DNA from: Corbicula japonica
Taxonomy: Eukaryota; Mollusca; Bivalvia; Venerida; Cyrenidae
Assembly: GCA_038501625.1 (NCBI GenBank)
Contig: JAZAYU010000114.1
Location: forward strand, 1,054,001-1,118,000
Reading direction: 5' to 3'
Length of the DNA stretch: 64,000 nt
Shown here: positions 13,201 to 21,899 of the stretch, piece by piece
How the letters are laid out: the number at the start of each line of letters is the position of its first letter
Numbering within the stretch: the first letter of the stretch is position 1
Program-made: the position numbers and the translations under genes
Notes under the pieces: model-generated
The model's input: the letters and a program-made list of their open reading frames with translations, nothing else
Databases searched by the model: none
What the model was told of the DNA's origin: nothing

Positions 13201-16200
13201 GAAAAACATGCTGAAAAACATGTTGTCCGAGTGTAACTTGGACGTCACAAATCGTAAAATAACCAACCACTCTACTCGAGTTACGCTCTGTTCTACGCTA
13301 TACAACAACAAGTTTAACGACAAGGCAGTGAGCAGTCGTAGCCACCACAGGAGCAACGCTATGCATGCTTACCAGCGTGAGGCTTTTGACATGCTTAAAG
13401 ACATAAGTAACCACCTCGACTCGAAAACACCGTGTAGTTTGCCAAGAAACCACGTCGACTCTAAGCCACCGGGTAGTTTGCTAAGTAACGATCTTGACCG
13501 GAAACCACCGAGTAGTTTGGCTAGTGCCCAAGTAGTGCGGTAATACATGAAGAGAATGCTGTTAAAACGGAGTCTTGTACGCCAATGTCCTCAGCAACAT
13601 GCATAAATGAGGACGAAGAAACTCTAATGGTTAGTGTTCCCATGTGTGTAAACAAAATTGTGGTTATGAAAGGGTCTAAACGCATTGTTATGCAAATCTA
13701 GATCATGTTTTACGTGTTTTTGAGACTTTTTCTTTTTGCATACTATTTGATTAGATCTACTGGTTTGTATAAATTCATGATTTAATAATAAGCACATAAA
13801 GTTTGTAATATTTTCGTTTATTAAATGTTGAAAATGCCTTTGTTTCTTATTGAAATACTTATTGTCATAGCAAGGCAGTCTAACAGATACACGCATGCCA
13901 ATCAAGTCAGTGGGCGTTCCAGATAGCTGTAGGCGTAACCTTTTGGGCATGCGCACAGAGCTATTAAACTTAATCATTAAGAAAAATTCTTCACCATTAA
14001 GTAAGCTTCTTCATGAAATAGAAGTGGAATATTTTTAAAATTCGAACCTTCTGATTGGACGAAAATGTAGGACAAACACTAAGTTATTTTAAAATCCATT
14101 AAGAAATAACAAAGTTACAGAGCGGACAAGATTTTTCCAACAGAATTCTATTTTTAGTAACAGTGACCTTGACCTTGGACCTACAGGCATGGGTGTCGTA
14201 CGCGACACACCGCCTTGTCATGGTGAACATTTGTGCCAAGTTATTTTCAAATCCCTCTTATCATAAGGAAGTTACAGCCCGGACAAGAAAATGCTATTTT
14301 TAGTAACAGTGACCTTGACCTTGGACCTACGGGCATGGGTATTGTACGCGACACACCGTCTTGTTATGGTGAACATTCATACCAAGTTATTTTAAAATCC
14401 AATAAGAAATAACAAAGTTACGGAGCGGACACGATTTTCGAACATACACACACACTGACACACACACCCACCCACCCACAGCCAGGGTGAACACTATATG
14501 CCCTTCCGCCATTATATGGCGGGGGCATAAAAATAAAGTGTTGCGTTTACACTGGCAGTCAGTACATATACCAAGTTTGGTGACCATAGGTCACACCATT
14601 CTTCAGCTATTGATCAGAAATCAATTTTCAAGTAACAGTGATCACTGTGACCTTGACGGAACATTTAACCCCCGAAAAGCTTGTTGGTTGGTTGTCTACC
14701 ATCCAAGACCAATGCCTCAAACCTCAAACTAAGTTTGGTGACTGTCAACAAAGTTTGGTGACTGTCAACTTAGTTTGGTGACAGCCAACTAATATTGGTG
14801 ACTGTCAACTAAGTTTGGTGACTGTCAACTAAGTTTGGTGACTTTTAACTAAGTTTGGTGACTGCCTACTAAGTTTGGTGACTATAGGACAATTTATATT
14901 CTTCAGTTATTGATCAGAAATTGAGAGACCAATTTTCAGCTGAAGATCATGTTCATCACGAGAAAAGGTGTCTTTAGACAGTAACAGTTGACGTCATGAA
15001 GTTGCTTTTTATGCACTTCGCGATATTAATTAACATGATATTTTTTTAACTGTGTAACAAAACCAACTTTTCAGACCGAACACACCATTTCCCGTGACAC
15101 ACCATTGGATTAACCCTTTCCCGTACAGATACACCTTTATTGCTAGGGCGAACAGTTTAGATCCAGATCAGCCGGCACATCCGTGCTGTCTGATCAGGAT
15201 CTAAACTGTTCGCTTTTTGATTCGTTAGGTTATTTCTGACCAAAATGCGACCAGTGCAGATCCTGATCAGATGGCACGGATGTGCCGGCTGATCTGGATC
15301 TACACTGGTCGCACATGCGTAAAAATGTGTATCTATCCAGGAATGGGTTAATTCCTAGATAAAACATTATGAACAATCAAATGAACTGGCTCTGTTTTAA
15401 ATACAGCAAAAACAATTACATAGCGAAATCAAATGACTTCTGTGCAAATGATGATATTTCAAGAAAAATTTTAATTTCCTTGAACATGGCACATATCCTG
15501 CAGATAATAGCACTCTGACATGATATGAGGCACATCACAGGAAAAATTGTCCCCTGTGGGCCTTTATGACATTTAAGCTGTAATTATATTTTAAAATAAC
15601 TTCTCAAAACGTAAAGGTGGTTTTGTTAAAAAATTTACTATTAAATGTTTTATTTTTAACCGTGAAATGTAAAATAAACAAGGTCATCTGCTAAATTAAT
15701 CAGGTAATTTCAATGCTGACATCAGTTTTCAAAGAAACCATTTCCCTGTGGCACACCCAATAAAGAAACCATTTACCTGTGGTATGCCCAAAAATAAACC
15801 ATGTCCCCATGGCATGTCCATTAAAGAAACCATTTCCCTGTGGCATGCCCAAAAAAGAAACCATTTCCCCTGGCACGCCCCAGAAAGTAACCATTTCCCC
15901 GTGGCATGCCCAAAAATCAAACCTTTTCCCCATGGCACACCGCAAAAAGTAACCATTTCCCTGTGCCACATTCAAAACAGAACCATTTCCCTACGGTGTG
16001 CCAACATCATCATATTAGGTTAAATATATAGGACTGCATCTTGATGTGTATATTATTAATGCCATGTCAACAATTGGTATAAATAAATATTTGTAAATGA
16101 CATTGTGTCTTGAAACAAAATGGTTCTGTCATTTCTTCTGTCATAACAGGATGAACAATTTCAAACAATGATGTAAACAGGATATTTGTAAGTTTTGAAA

Positions 16201-19200
16201 ACACTTTCACAAGTGACATAGCCATGATTGAAAATGTCAGTTTTTGGTGACAAAGAGTAAAATCAAGTCAATACTTCACTGAAAACGTTACTGTGTCAGA
16301 AAACAATGAAATTTCATGCCCAAGAAAATTATACATTTTGCCAGAATTCACTTGAAAACATAAAGTATGCATTTTCATGGTGTGTTAATATTGTACACAA
16401 ACCTTGAAATAAAGGTGCTGCCCTCCACACAGAGACAACTCCAGAACTTGCAAACTGTCCAAAGGACAACTCCAGGTAGACAAGAGGAATTCCAGTCACA
16501 AACAGCATCACAACAAATGGGATAAGGAATGCTCCTGATAATAAATCATTTATAAATCATTTATCTGTATGTAAATATGGTACTAAGATAAAATGACGGG
16601 AGACAACTCCAGAGCTAGAAAACCGTCCAAAGGACAACTCCAGGAATTGCCGTCACTAACAGCATCACAACAAATGGGATAAGGAACGCCCCTGAAATTA
16701 AAACAGATTAATCATAATGTTAAAATTGTGTTTGGATGTGTGACTGATTGGGGAGACAACTGCATAGCTTCCAAGGTTCCAGATTAACTACCCTTCACAA
16801 ACCTAAAAAAAAAAAAGATTATAAATGACACTGAAAATAAAACACATTCACCCAAGTTTTCTCCATATGTACAGCATTTTTTCCATGGGCTAACATTTTA
16901 GATTCAAATCAGTGGGCTCATCTAATCAGGATTTACAGTTAGACGCAGTGCAGATCTAGATCAGATGCAATGGTCATGTATGCTTAATAACCTTTTTATA
17001 TGAGAGAAGGGTTAATCTGAATGTAAATACTGTTACATGTACTTAGATGGGCTTATTAGAGGGGAGACAACTCCAGAGCTTGCAAACTGCCCAAAGGACA
17101 ACTCCAGGTCGACTAAAGGAATTCCTGTCACAAACAACAAAATTAATCGGATTAGAAATGCCTCTGAATGTATACTTTACAAGGCATAAATCAGAGTGTA
17201 ATTATTGTTCTGCGATGGGTAATTATGAGGGGGGACAACTGTATAGCTTCGAAGGTTCAAACTGAAGACATTCATTAACCCTTTACTGATACGGTTTGTT
17301 TTATTAAGGCAAACAGTGTAGATCCGTACCAGCCGGAACATCTGAGATGTCAGAATCTATATTGTTTGCTGTTAGATTTGTAAGGATCAGAGTACACAGC
17401 TGATCTGGATCTGCACTAGTAGCATCAGTGAAATAACTCGTATTTTGAGAAAAGACTGAAACATTTTTATAGTATAGTAAATTAATTTAAAAATTTTAAT
17501 ACAACATATTGTCAACTTGTTTCTGTCTAAAATATAGAAATATTCTAACAACAGTATGCAAAGTCATTGTTTATTGTCAAAACATAATGACCATAAAAGT
17601 TATGTAAAATATGCAAAAATGTTTGTCCACTGTGATGTCAGGTTAATATGAGTGAAGTGTCCCTGGTCACATCACGAAAACTCCACATTCATTATTATTT
17701 TTCATTAATGAGTGAAAAAGGAGTGATGCATATTAAACCTTTTAACCAGTATAGGTATGGGTTATAGAGGTATATAATAGATGTTTAAAGCAGATTGCCT
17801 TCAGTGAAAGGCCGCAGGGCAAACCAAATCAACCTAATCTGTATCCTTTTGAATGGTTTTTGCAACCACTTATATGTTATACACTGTACACAGTTACTCA
17901 CCTGACGTTATAAGTTCACCTGACCCAGTTTTTCTTTTTCGCTCTCGCAAGAAATTATTTTAAAATGAATTACAAAGACTTGTATGAAGAAAGTAAAGTA
18001 GTAATACTTTTATACAAATACACCTTTAATCACATGGGAAACATAGTTACAACATGAAAACTTGAAACTTTATTATTTGATTAAAGGCCTATCTGTGCCA
18101 TCTGATCAGGATCTAAACTGTTTGCTTTTTGATTCATTAGGTTATTTCTGACCAAAATGTGACCAGTGCAAATCCTGATCAGATGGCACGGATCTGCCAG
18201 CTGATCTTGATCTACACTGGTTGCGCATGCATAAAAATGTGTATATATCAAGGAAAGGGTTAAAAAAAAAATTCAACTTTCACTACTGCTAACACATACA
18301 ATGTTTACATTCCACCAGTGTAAAAGAACTGCCAAATAGTATAATTTTCCCTGACCGATATTCTCTGAACTACAATTTTCTCATAATCTTGGCAGCAGCA
18401 GCCATTCAGGGCATGTGTTAACCCAAAAGCACTTAGCGAAGCATTCAGTATACTTTCCTCCATACATAACCATTTTATCACATGTACAAACAGTGTAGAT
18501 CTAGATCAGCTGTCACATCACTGCAATCTGATCAGAATTTACACTGTACGCTGGTTTGTCAGAAAAAACACAATGAATGTAAAAGCTGACAGTAAAGATC
18601 ATGATCAGATGGCACATAATTATGTGCAGTCTGACCTTGATCTATACTGTTCGCCCATGCAATAATCTTAGGTATATCTAAGGAGTAAAACACATCATAT
18701 TAGCAGTTTACAATGGTTGCTTCCTGGTGAAAAATCTAATAAATATAAAAGTTCACAGTGTAAATCCTGTTGAGACTGCATAGATGTTCAGCTGATCTGG
18801 ATCTACTTAGTTCGCCCATGGGACAATAGTTGTATCACATCTACTCAGTGCGCTTTCATTAGATTTTTTCTGACCTAGAAGTGACCAATTTAGATCCTGA
18901 TCAGACGACATGGACATGGATCGATACTGTTGGCTTTCAGATTCGTTGTATTATTTTTAACCCTTTCCTTGATATATACGCATTTTTATGCATGTGCGAC
19001 CAGTGTAGATCCAGATCAGCTGGCACAACCGTGCCGTCTGATCAGGATCTGCACTGGTCGCATTTTGGTCAGAAATAACCTAATGAATCATAAAGCAAAC
19101 AGTTTAGATTCTGATCAGACGGCACAGATGTGCCGGCTGATCTGGATCTAAACTGTTCGCCCTAGCAATAAAGGTGTATCTATGGAGGAAAGAGTTAACC

Positions 19201-20409
19201 TGATACCAATGTAGTAAAAGGTGTATCCATGGATTTGAGGACCAGTGGACTCCACTTTTTTGGAATTTTAGTCGACAAATTCCTTGTTGATAAAGTATTT
19301 TACAGAAAATTATTGACTGAACACTGGGAACACTGTAGACCCTGATCAGACTTCATCTGTGTACAGGATAATCTGGGTCTACAATGGTTGAAAATGTTAA
19401 CTTGTACTATGACATGCACTTGTCAGAAAACAACTGTAATTCATATGACAAATATTGCATCATTTTGACAAATAAAAGATTCTATTTTTCCTTTATAACT
19501 TGTTTTTATAAATAAGAATAAAAAAAGAGTGAAAATTTACATAGAATTATTACTGACATTCCTTTTGAAAGAATTTACATAAAAGTAAGCAAAAAACCGA
19601 TAATTTGAAATTCCCCATACAAAAATTCAGTCAAGGCCTTAAAAATAAAATCAATCTATGTACTAAATTGTTAATATGTTTTTTTGTTATTGTGCCAAAC
19701 ATTGGGTAAGTTAATGCAGCATTTAAGTAATTGTGACACCTGCTCTGCAACAAGGAACATTGTATTTGTCATTGTCAGTAAACAATCTGTGTCACTAATT
19801 GTGGCAACACCTTCCTGTTTAGATTATTTTTAATCCTTGATTTCATATTTGGGTTTTATTACATTACTACATTATAGATCCAGATCATTATAAATATAGA
19901 TACAAGAATCAGGATCGGGCAGGACGGACTAACCAAGGAATGGACTGCTCAGGAACAAAGAGCATGATTTCTTTATAGCCCTAGCAAACTTTGTTTGCGG
20001 GGTTATAAATATTGAAAATGGAGGTAACAGTGTAAAAAGGTAGTTTGAAAAACACATTGAAAATAAAAATGGATTCCACAGTTTGAAAAATGGTTGAATA
20101 TCACTTTTTATTTCACTAATAAAACTATAATACACTAAAAAGATTTAATAAGCATCATTTGTAGTGATTTGTACAGACCTGCTCCGTTTCTGTAGCAGAC
20201 GTATGGAAACCGCCACACGTTGCCCAATCCAACAGCATAACTGAGACAGGAGAGGACAAAGTCCATCTTGCGTGACCAGTTCCCCCGCTCCTGGTTCTCA
20301 TCACTCTGCGAGGATTCTGACGACCCATCACTGATGCCTGTAGACTTCAGGTGGCGGTTCTCATCTTCCTGTTCTTTCTCGGGGTACCCTGACATACCTA
20401 TCTCGTGAT
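4095..20409 (-). CDS. SLC6 sodium/chloride-dependent neurotransmitter transporter (glycine-transporter-like), partial, exons A-C
   Basis: Plasma-membrane symporter of the SLC6 (LeuT-fold) family, which couples Na+ and Cl- gradients to uptake of a small amino-acid-type substrate. Three exons join in phase 1: 20409-20179, 16534-16403 and 4235-4095. Together they give an acidic, serine-rich cytosolic N-terminus, the TM1 signature [20 protein letters not shown] with its unwound Na+-binding segment, TM2 with [16 protein letters not shown], and TM3 with [19 protein letters not shown] up to the LPWEEC start of the large extracellular loop. [10 protein letters not shown] and VLIAIYYN resemble glycine transporters (SLC6A5/A9) most, but GABA- and proline-type members are close, so substrate is not assigned. 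About a quarter of a usual 600-750 residue protein is present; TM4 onward must lie left of position 1. The intron between B and C is 12 kb and full of nested transposons. The family NGGGAF reads NGAGAF here. Family call certain, subtype not. Confidence 0.9.
4204..4390 (-). repeat. 46-bp tandem repeat containing the SLC6 exon C acceptor (4 copies)
   Basis: TGAACATTGC recurs at 4215, 4261, 4307 and 4353, spacing 46 each time. On the minus strand every unit contains GATGTTTTCAG|GTGTTGG plus the first exon bases, so four nearly identical 3' splice sites are stacked; only the one at 4236 continues into TM3. Confidence 0.9.
4557..4737. mobile_element. Double-hairpin MITE copy, internally deleted
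   Basis: Both ends are recognisable, but the spacer between hairpins is mostly lost. Confidence 0.6.
4853..5300. mobile_element. Foldback/MITE with about 65-bp inverted arms
   Basis: The left arm (GGAATATTTTTTATGTGTGT ... GGCAAAGGTAGATATGTTTT) is inverted at 5236-5300. It abuts the left end of the outer HINE-like element. Confidence 0.7.
5400..8095. repeat. Dimeric satellite core, left block, with higher-order repeats
   Basis: About 18 monomers alternating type A (CACCGCCTTGTCATGG ... TCCCTCCATTCATAAGG) and type B (CACCGTCTTGATATGG ... AATCCAATAAGAAATAAC). Variant marks (AGTCACC, loss of CTTGGAC, AGCGACC) recur at about 596 bp and about 1.5 kb, showing duplication of multi-monomer blocks. 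Confidence 0.85.
8106..10404. mobile_element. Nested pearl-like element with about 12 core monomers
   Basis: Bounded by the 13-bp inverted repeat TATCCCCCGCCGA (8106-8118 and 10392-10404). The core is about 12 tandem units of about 168 bp with the recurring blocks ATGCATAAGTTATCAAAGGG, CCATAACTCTGTGTTAAA and GTAGTTGCAGAGAAATAG. A degenerate ACGG-type microsatellite (10310-10360) precedes the terminal CCCCCTCCCGATTTCATCGG hairpin. Inserted in the outer element's B monomer. No protein coding; long open frames here are repeat artefacts. Confidence 0.8.
10405..10992. repeat. Dimeric satellite core, middle block
   Basis: About four monomers of the same A/B satellite resume directly after the nested tandem-core element and stop at the Crypton insertion. 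Confidence 0.85.
11000..11101. repeat. Long hairpin at Crypton left end
   Basis: GGTTAGAGGTTGC... and its inverse ...GCAACTTCTAACC form arms of about 45 bp around a GCGAGCTTGCGAGC centre. Could extrude as a cruciform. It may be a terminal structure of the transposon. Confidence 0.75.
11344..11551 (+). CDS. Crypton recombinase exon 1
   Basis: The ATG at 11344 opens [20 protein letters not shown]; 69 codons plus one base before the donor AACAAG|GTAAAC. Acidic with an internal 12-residue repeat. The in-frame upstream extension begins at a non-ATG codon. Confidence 0.75.
11344..13543 (+). CDS. Crypton-type tyrosine recombinase (DUF3504-like), two exons, apparently intact
   Basis: Transposase-like tyrosine recombinase of a Crypton DNA transposon, which integrates through a covalent tyrosine-DNA intermediate. 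Exons 11344-11551 and 12306-13543 join in phase 1 (GAACAAG|GTAAAC; TTTTCAG|AGCCAT) to give 481 residues with no internal stop. The core shows the YR catalytic set: R263 in [11 protein letters not shown]391-x-x-R394 in NHSTRV, H416/H417 in SHHRSN, and Y425 in HAYQR. The C-terminal region has three near-repeats (SK-P-SL, 440-474). Exon 1 encodes an acidic N-terminus with a duplicated block [24 protein letters not shown] (35-46, 57-68); LKTE and LKSE fit the SUMO-acceptor consensus. Similar domains occur in domesticated proteins (KIAA1958, QRICH1, ZMYM), but its position inside a satellite monomer with element ends marks it as a transposon. It runs opposite to the host SLC6 gene. Confidence 0.85.
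11745..11927 (+). mobile_element. SINE (3' part) inside the Crypton intron
   Basis: A B-box-like GGTTCGCACCC is followed by a body ending TGACTGAAATACTGATGAAA and GGGGCGTTAAACCCCAAACA with a CAAA-repeat tail, the 3' core seen in molluscan/metazoan tRNA-derived SINEs. The tRNA head appears 5'-truncated. Confidence 0.6.
12306..13543 (+). CDS. Crypton recombinase exon 2 (catalytic)
   Basis: Acceptor TTATGTTTTCAG|AGCC; the open frame runs to TAA at 13541-13543 and carries all recognised recombinase residues. It is also open from an ATG at 12296 upstream of the acceptor, so an unspliced shorter protein (415 residues) is a possible alternative. Confidence 0.85.
14085..14435. repeat. Dimeric satellite core, right block
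   Basis: About two monomers of the same satellite after the Crypton, running into the CA-rich tail and terminal hairpin of the outer element. Confidence 0.85.
14727..14886. repeat. 20-bp minisatellite, 8 units
   Basis: Eight consecutive 20-mers of the type AACTAAGTTTGGTGACTGTC with few changes. AAGTTTGGTGAC also occurs in nearby HINE-type core sequence at about 14571, a likely seed for the expansion. Confidence 0.9.
15114..15347 (+). mobile_element. Double-hairpin MITE, full copy
   Basis: Flanked by TTAA on both sides (15110-15113, 15348-15351); both hairpins and spacer intact, 234 bp. Confidence 0.8.
15731..16003. repeat. About 33-bp minisatellite in SLC6 intron
   Basis: Roughly eight units with AAACCATTTCCCTGTGGCAT GCCC, variably spaced. 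It creates long open frames on both strands that are not genes. Confidence 0.85.
16403..16534 (-). CDS. SLC6 exon B: end of TM1 through TM2
   Basis: Flanked by TTATCAG|GAGCATT and TTTCAAG|GTTTGT. Phase 1 at both ends, joining to exon A to give NGAGAFLIPF, as expected for the family. It encodes [20 protein letters not shown], then [20 protein letters not shown]. Two degenerate copies of this exon lie just upstream in the transcript, at about 16691-16600 and 17163-17064. Confidence 0.88.
16600..16691 (-). pseudogene. Degenerate duplicate of SLC6 exon B (copy 2)
   Basis: On the minus strand an acceptor-like TTTCAG is followed by a near copy of exon B ([16 protein letters not shown]). An 11-bp deletion after the codon for the proline of GIPLVY then shifts the frame, and a stop follows within about ten codons. 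Similarity ends at GGAGTTGTCTC, so the original donor is absent. This is a non-coding relic of tandem exon duplication. Confidence 0.75.
16850..17013. mobile_element. Double-hairpin MITE, degenerate
   Basis: TTTTCTCCATATGTACAGC ... AGAAGGGTTAA with eroded hairpins; sits between the duplicated SLC6 exon B copies. Confidence 0.5.
17064..17163 (-). pseudogene. Diverged duplicate of SLC6 exon B (copy 3), frame still open
   Basis: The minus-strand sequence after ACATTCAG reads [19 protein letters not shown] then [14 protein letters not shown], clearly homologous to exon B and uninterrupted, but similarity stops before the donor. The membrane segment carries an R replacing P, and an acidic D replaces the Y of GIPLVY. 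Probably a relic; use as a cassette would need a new donor downstream. Confidence 0.7.
17278..17455 (+). mobile_element. Double-hairpin MITE, degenerate
   Basis: TTAACCCTTTACTGATACGG start, first palindrome around 17318-17372, second eroded. Confidence 0.55.
18010..18259 (+). mobile_element. Double-hairpin MITE, first hairpin truncated
   Basis: Spacer and second hairpin intact, ending GGAAAGGG|TTAA at about 18259-18263. Confidence 0.65.
18451..18692 (-). mobile_element. Double-hairpin MITE copy
   Basis: TTTCCTCCATACATAACC start, two hairpins with spacer in reverse order; a further half copy follows at 18700-18830. Confidence 0.6.
18961..19194 (-). mobile_element. Double-hairpin MITE, full copy
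   Basis: TTAA|CCCTTTCCTTGATA ... GGAGGAAAGAG|TTAA; spacer reads TTTTGGTCAGAAATAACCTA, so it is inverted relative to the 3842 copy. Confidence 0.8.
20179..20409 (-). CDS. SLC6 exon A: N-terminal tail and TM1
   Basis: The acceptor is TATTTTCAG before 20409 and the donor is GCAG|GTCTGT after 20179, phase 1. The first in-frame ATG is at 20395 (MSGYPEKEQ). The good acceptor suggests a further upstream 5' exon, which I did not find. Residues after the ATG are rich in E, D and S (possible cytosolic phosphorylation region), followed by [12 protein letters not shown] and the SLC6 TM1 motif [12 protein letters not shown]. Confidence 0.88.
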
Positions 20410-20745
20410 CTGAAAATACAGTCCAACCTGTGCTTAAGACTACAGTCTGTATACAAAGACCAGCTGTTTTGTCCCATAGACTCATTTAAAGAACAAATTC
20501 ACCTGCAAACAATAATTGCCTGTTTTTTTAATTTTCTCCCATGTAGTCTTTGAAGATAGGTTTTACATGGTTTATAAAACAATAGAACATTGTAATAACA
20601 AAAGTAACATGCTAGTATTGTCCAACAATATTGACCTGGCACTCTTGCATTTGACCCTATAGTCAGCAAATTTCGTAGAAGTTACGATCTACTTATGAAT
20701 CGATATGAATTTATATAACCAGTTTTAAATGGTCTAAGTCAAGAG

Positions 20746-20825
20746 GCCCGCTTAGCGCAGTCGGTAAAGGTGTTTTGATTCAGGAATATAGACTTAAACA
20801 TGTAAGTTCAAATCCTGGTATAATG
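20746..20825 (+). tRNA. tRNA-like / tRNA-derived SINE head (pseudogene likely)
   Basis: A-box-like TAGCGCAGTCGG at about 20756 and B-box-like GTTCAAATCC at about 20806 are properly spaced, followed by a T-run (20826-20833) that could end Pol III transcription. The acceptor ends do not pair and the anticodon arm is unclear, so a SINE head or tRNA relic is more likely than a working tRNA. Confidence 0.4.
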
Positions 20826-21058
20826 ATTTTTTTATTTTAAAATTGCCATTCTCTTAAGTTTTGTGCATACCATTGTTTGTGCATATACACTAGCTGTGTA
20901 GCGTTTTAATAACTGCATATCTAGCGTGTACGTGCAACAGTAAATTGCATTTCAGCCTATACGATAGCATAACGTCACAAATATATTTGTAGAAAAACTA
21001 TATTTAAAAGGTATCCTAAATTCAGATATAGTAAAATTAATTCAAATTAATTCTTATA

Positions 21059-21616
21059 CAGTATAATGGGTTATTTTCGCGATCAAAAATATTTGAGATT
21101 TTGCCATAATTTAAACTTTCGCGGTTGTAATTTTAGCGAATTTTTGCCCGCAGAAATTATTTTTCGCGCCTTTACTGTTCCAATGAATTCATTTTGCTTT
21201 TTTTGTAATCCTGTGCAAGTAGATGTACAGGTGTAAAAATTAAGTATTATTAGAAGAAGTGTTTGCTATGGTGTGAAAGCTGTGCATTTAACAGTGGTAT
21301 TTTATCAAACTACTATAAATCAAATTGTCATTAGCATAATTGACATCCGTTTTAATAACAAAGGTGATAATGTTTTTATCGACGGAATAATGACAGTGAC
21401 CACCGCAGATATAGACTATGAAGCAATAATTAACCTTTAGCCCGCTGGCTGGGACGATCATAAAGCCTTTTCAAACAGACTTTTAAGTATCGCTCATCAG
21501 CATTGAACTTTGTGAAAATAAAGTTGGGAATTTTTGGTGTTTATTATTTTAGCGAATTCAAGACGATCACGAAAATAGCGAAAATATTATGAACGCGAAA
21601 ATAACCCATTATACGG
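21059..21616. mobile_element. Tc1/pogo-type MITE, 558 bp, TA target site
   Basis: TA|CAGTATAATGGGTTATTTTC ... GAAAATAACCCATTATACGG|TA with about 23-bp TIRs (one mismatch near the tip). Interior rich in TTTTCGCG/GCGAATTT motifs. Confidence 0.75.
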
Positions 21617-21899
21617 TAATCAAATTCCACAGTTAAAAAAATAATAAAGTATATTTTCGTAATGTGCTGTTTGCAAGGTTTCTAGCCCGAGACCTTTACA
21701 TCGGTTGTCCGGCATATAAACCAGTACACCATACCTCACTCATATCTGAAGTAAGCAAATATATCGATATATTCAGATATATTCAGATATATTCGCTGGT
21801 TAGATACCAGTATCCAATGACCTTTATGAAAATTAATGAAGTGCAAGGTCAATATTGTTGGACAATACATTAATGAAAGTAATAGAACACCTACATGAT

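Larger units (their letters stand above)
10997..14084 (+). mobile_element. Crypton transposon, about 3.1 kb, inserted in a HINE satellite monomer
   Basis: The element splits one monomer of the surrounding array. The left flank ends ...TACCAAGT (10993-10996) and the right flank resumes AAGTTATTTTAAAATCC (14081 onward), while intact monomers read TACCAAGTTATTTT. A 4-bp AAGT is thus present at both edges, as expected for tyrosine-recombinase integration at short direct repeats. The left end carries a long hairpin (11000-11101); related AT-rich sequence with TTCTTCATGAA occurs near 14008. A SINE sits in its intron. Confidence 0.75.
5301..14529 (+). mobile_element. Outer pearl/HINE-like element with dimeric tandem core (twice interrupted)
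   Basis: The left end is ACTAGAAATGTGTCCATAGG then ACACGGATGCCCCCGC (5303-5336). The right end is a CA-rich microsatellite followed by the hairpin CCGCCATTATATGGCGG and GGGGCATA (14506-14529). ATGCCCCCGC and GCGGGGGCAT are inverted subterminal repeats. The core is about 24 monomers in two alternating types (about 147 and 157 bp), each with GTGACCTTGACCTTGGACCT ACAGGCATGGG. Two insertions interrupt it (8106-10404; 10997-14084). It lies in an SLC6 intron. Structure matches bivalve pearl/HINE elements (Helentron-associated, non-autonomous); class assignment is by structure only. Confidence 0.75.
20615..21868. mobile_element. 1.25-kb TIR element carrying a tRNA-like unit and a nested MITE
   Basis: Left TATTGTCCAACAATATTGAC and right GTCAATATTGTTGGACAATA are exact inverses, extending imperfectly to about 27 bp. 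The interior holds a Pol III-like unit (20746-20825) and another complete TIR element (21059-21616). No transposase frame; non-autonomous. Confidence 0.7.

Noticed and set aside
12839..13356. Minus-strand open frames of 77-90 codons inside the Crypton
   Set aside because: Antisense shadows of the recombinase catalytic exon.
14727..14886. CRISPR-like regular repeat
   Set aside because: Units are contiguous 20-mers without unique spacers, in a eukaryotic intron; it is a minisatellite.
15700..16023. Open frames over the TTTCCCTGTGGCATGCCC repeat
   Set aside because: Minisatellite artefact, open on both strands.
20746..20825. Functional tRNA gene
   Set aside because: A and B boxes fit, but the acceptor stem does not pair and the anticodon arm is not clear; kept only as a tRNA-like relic.
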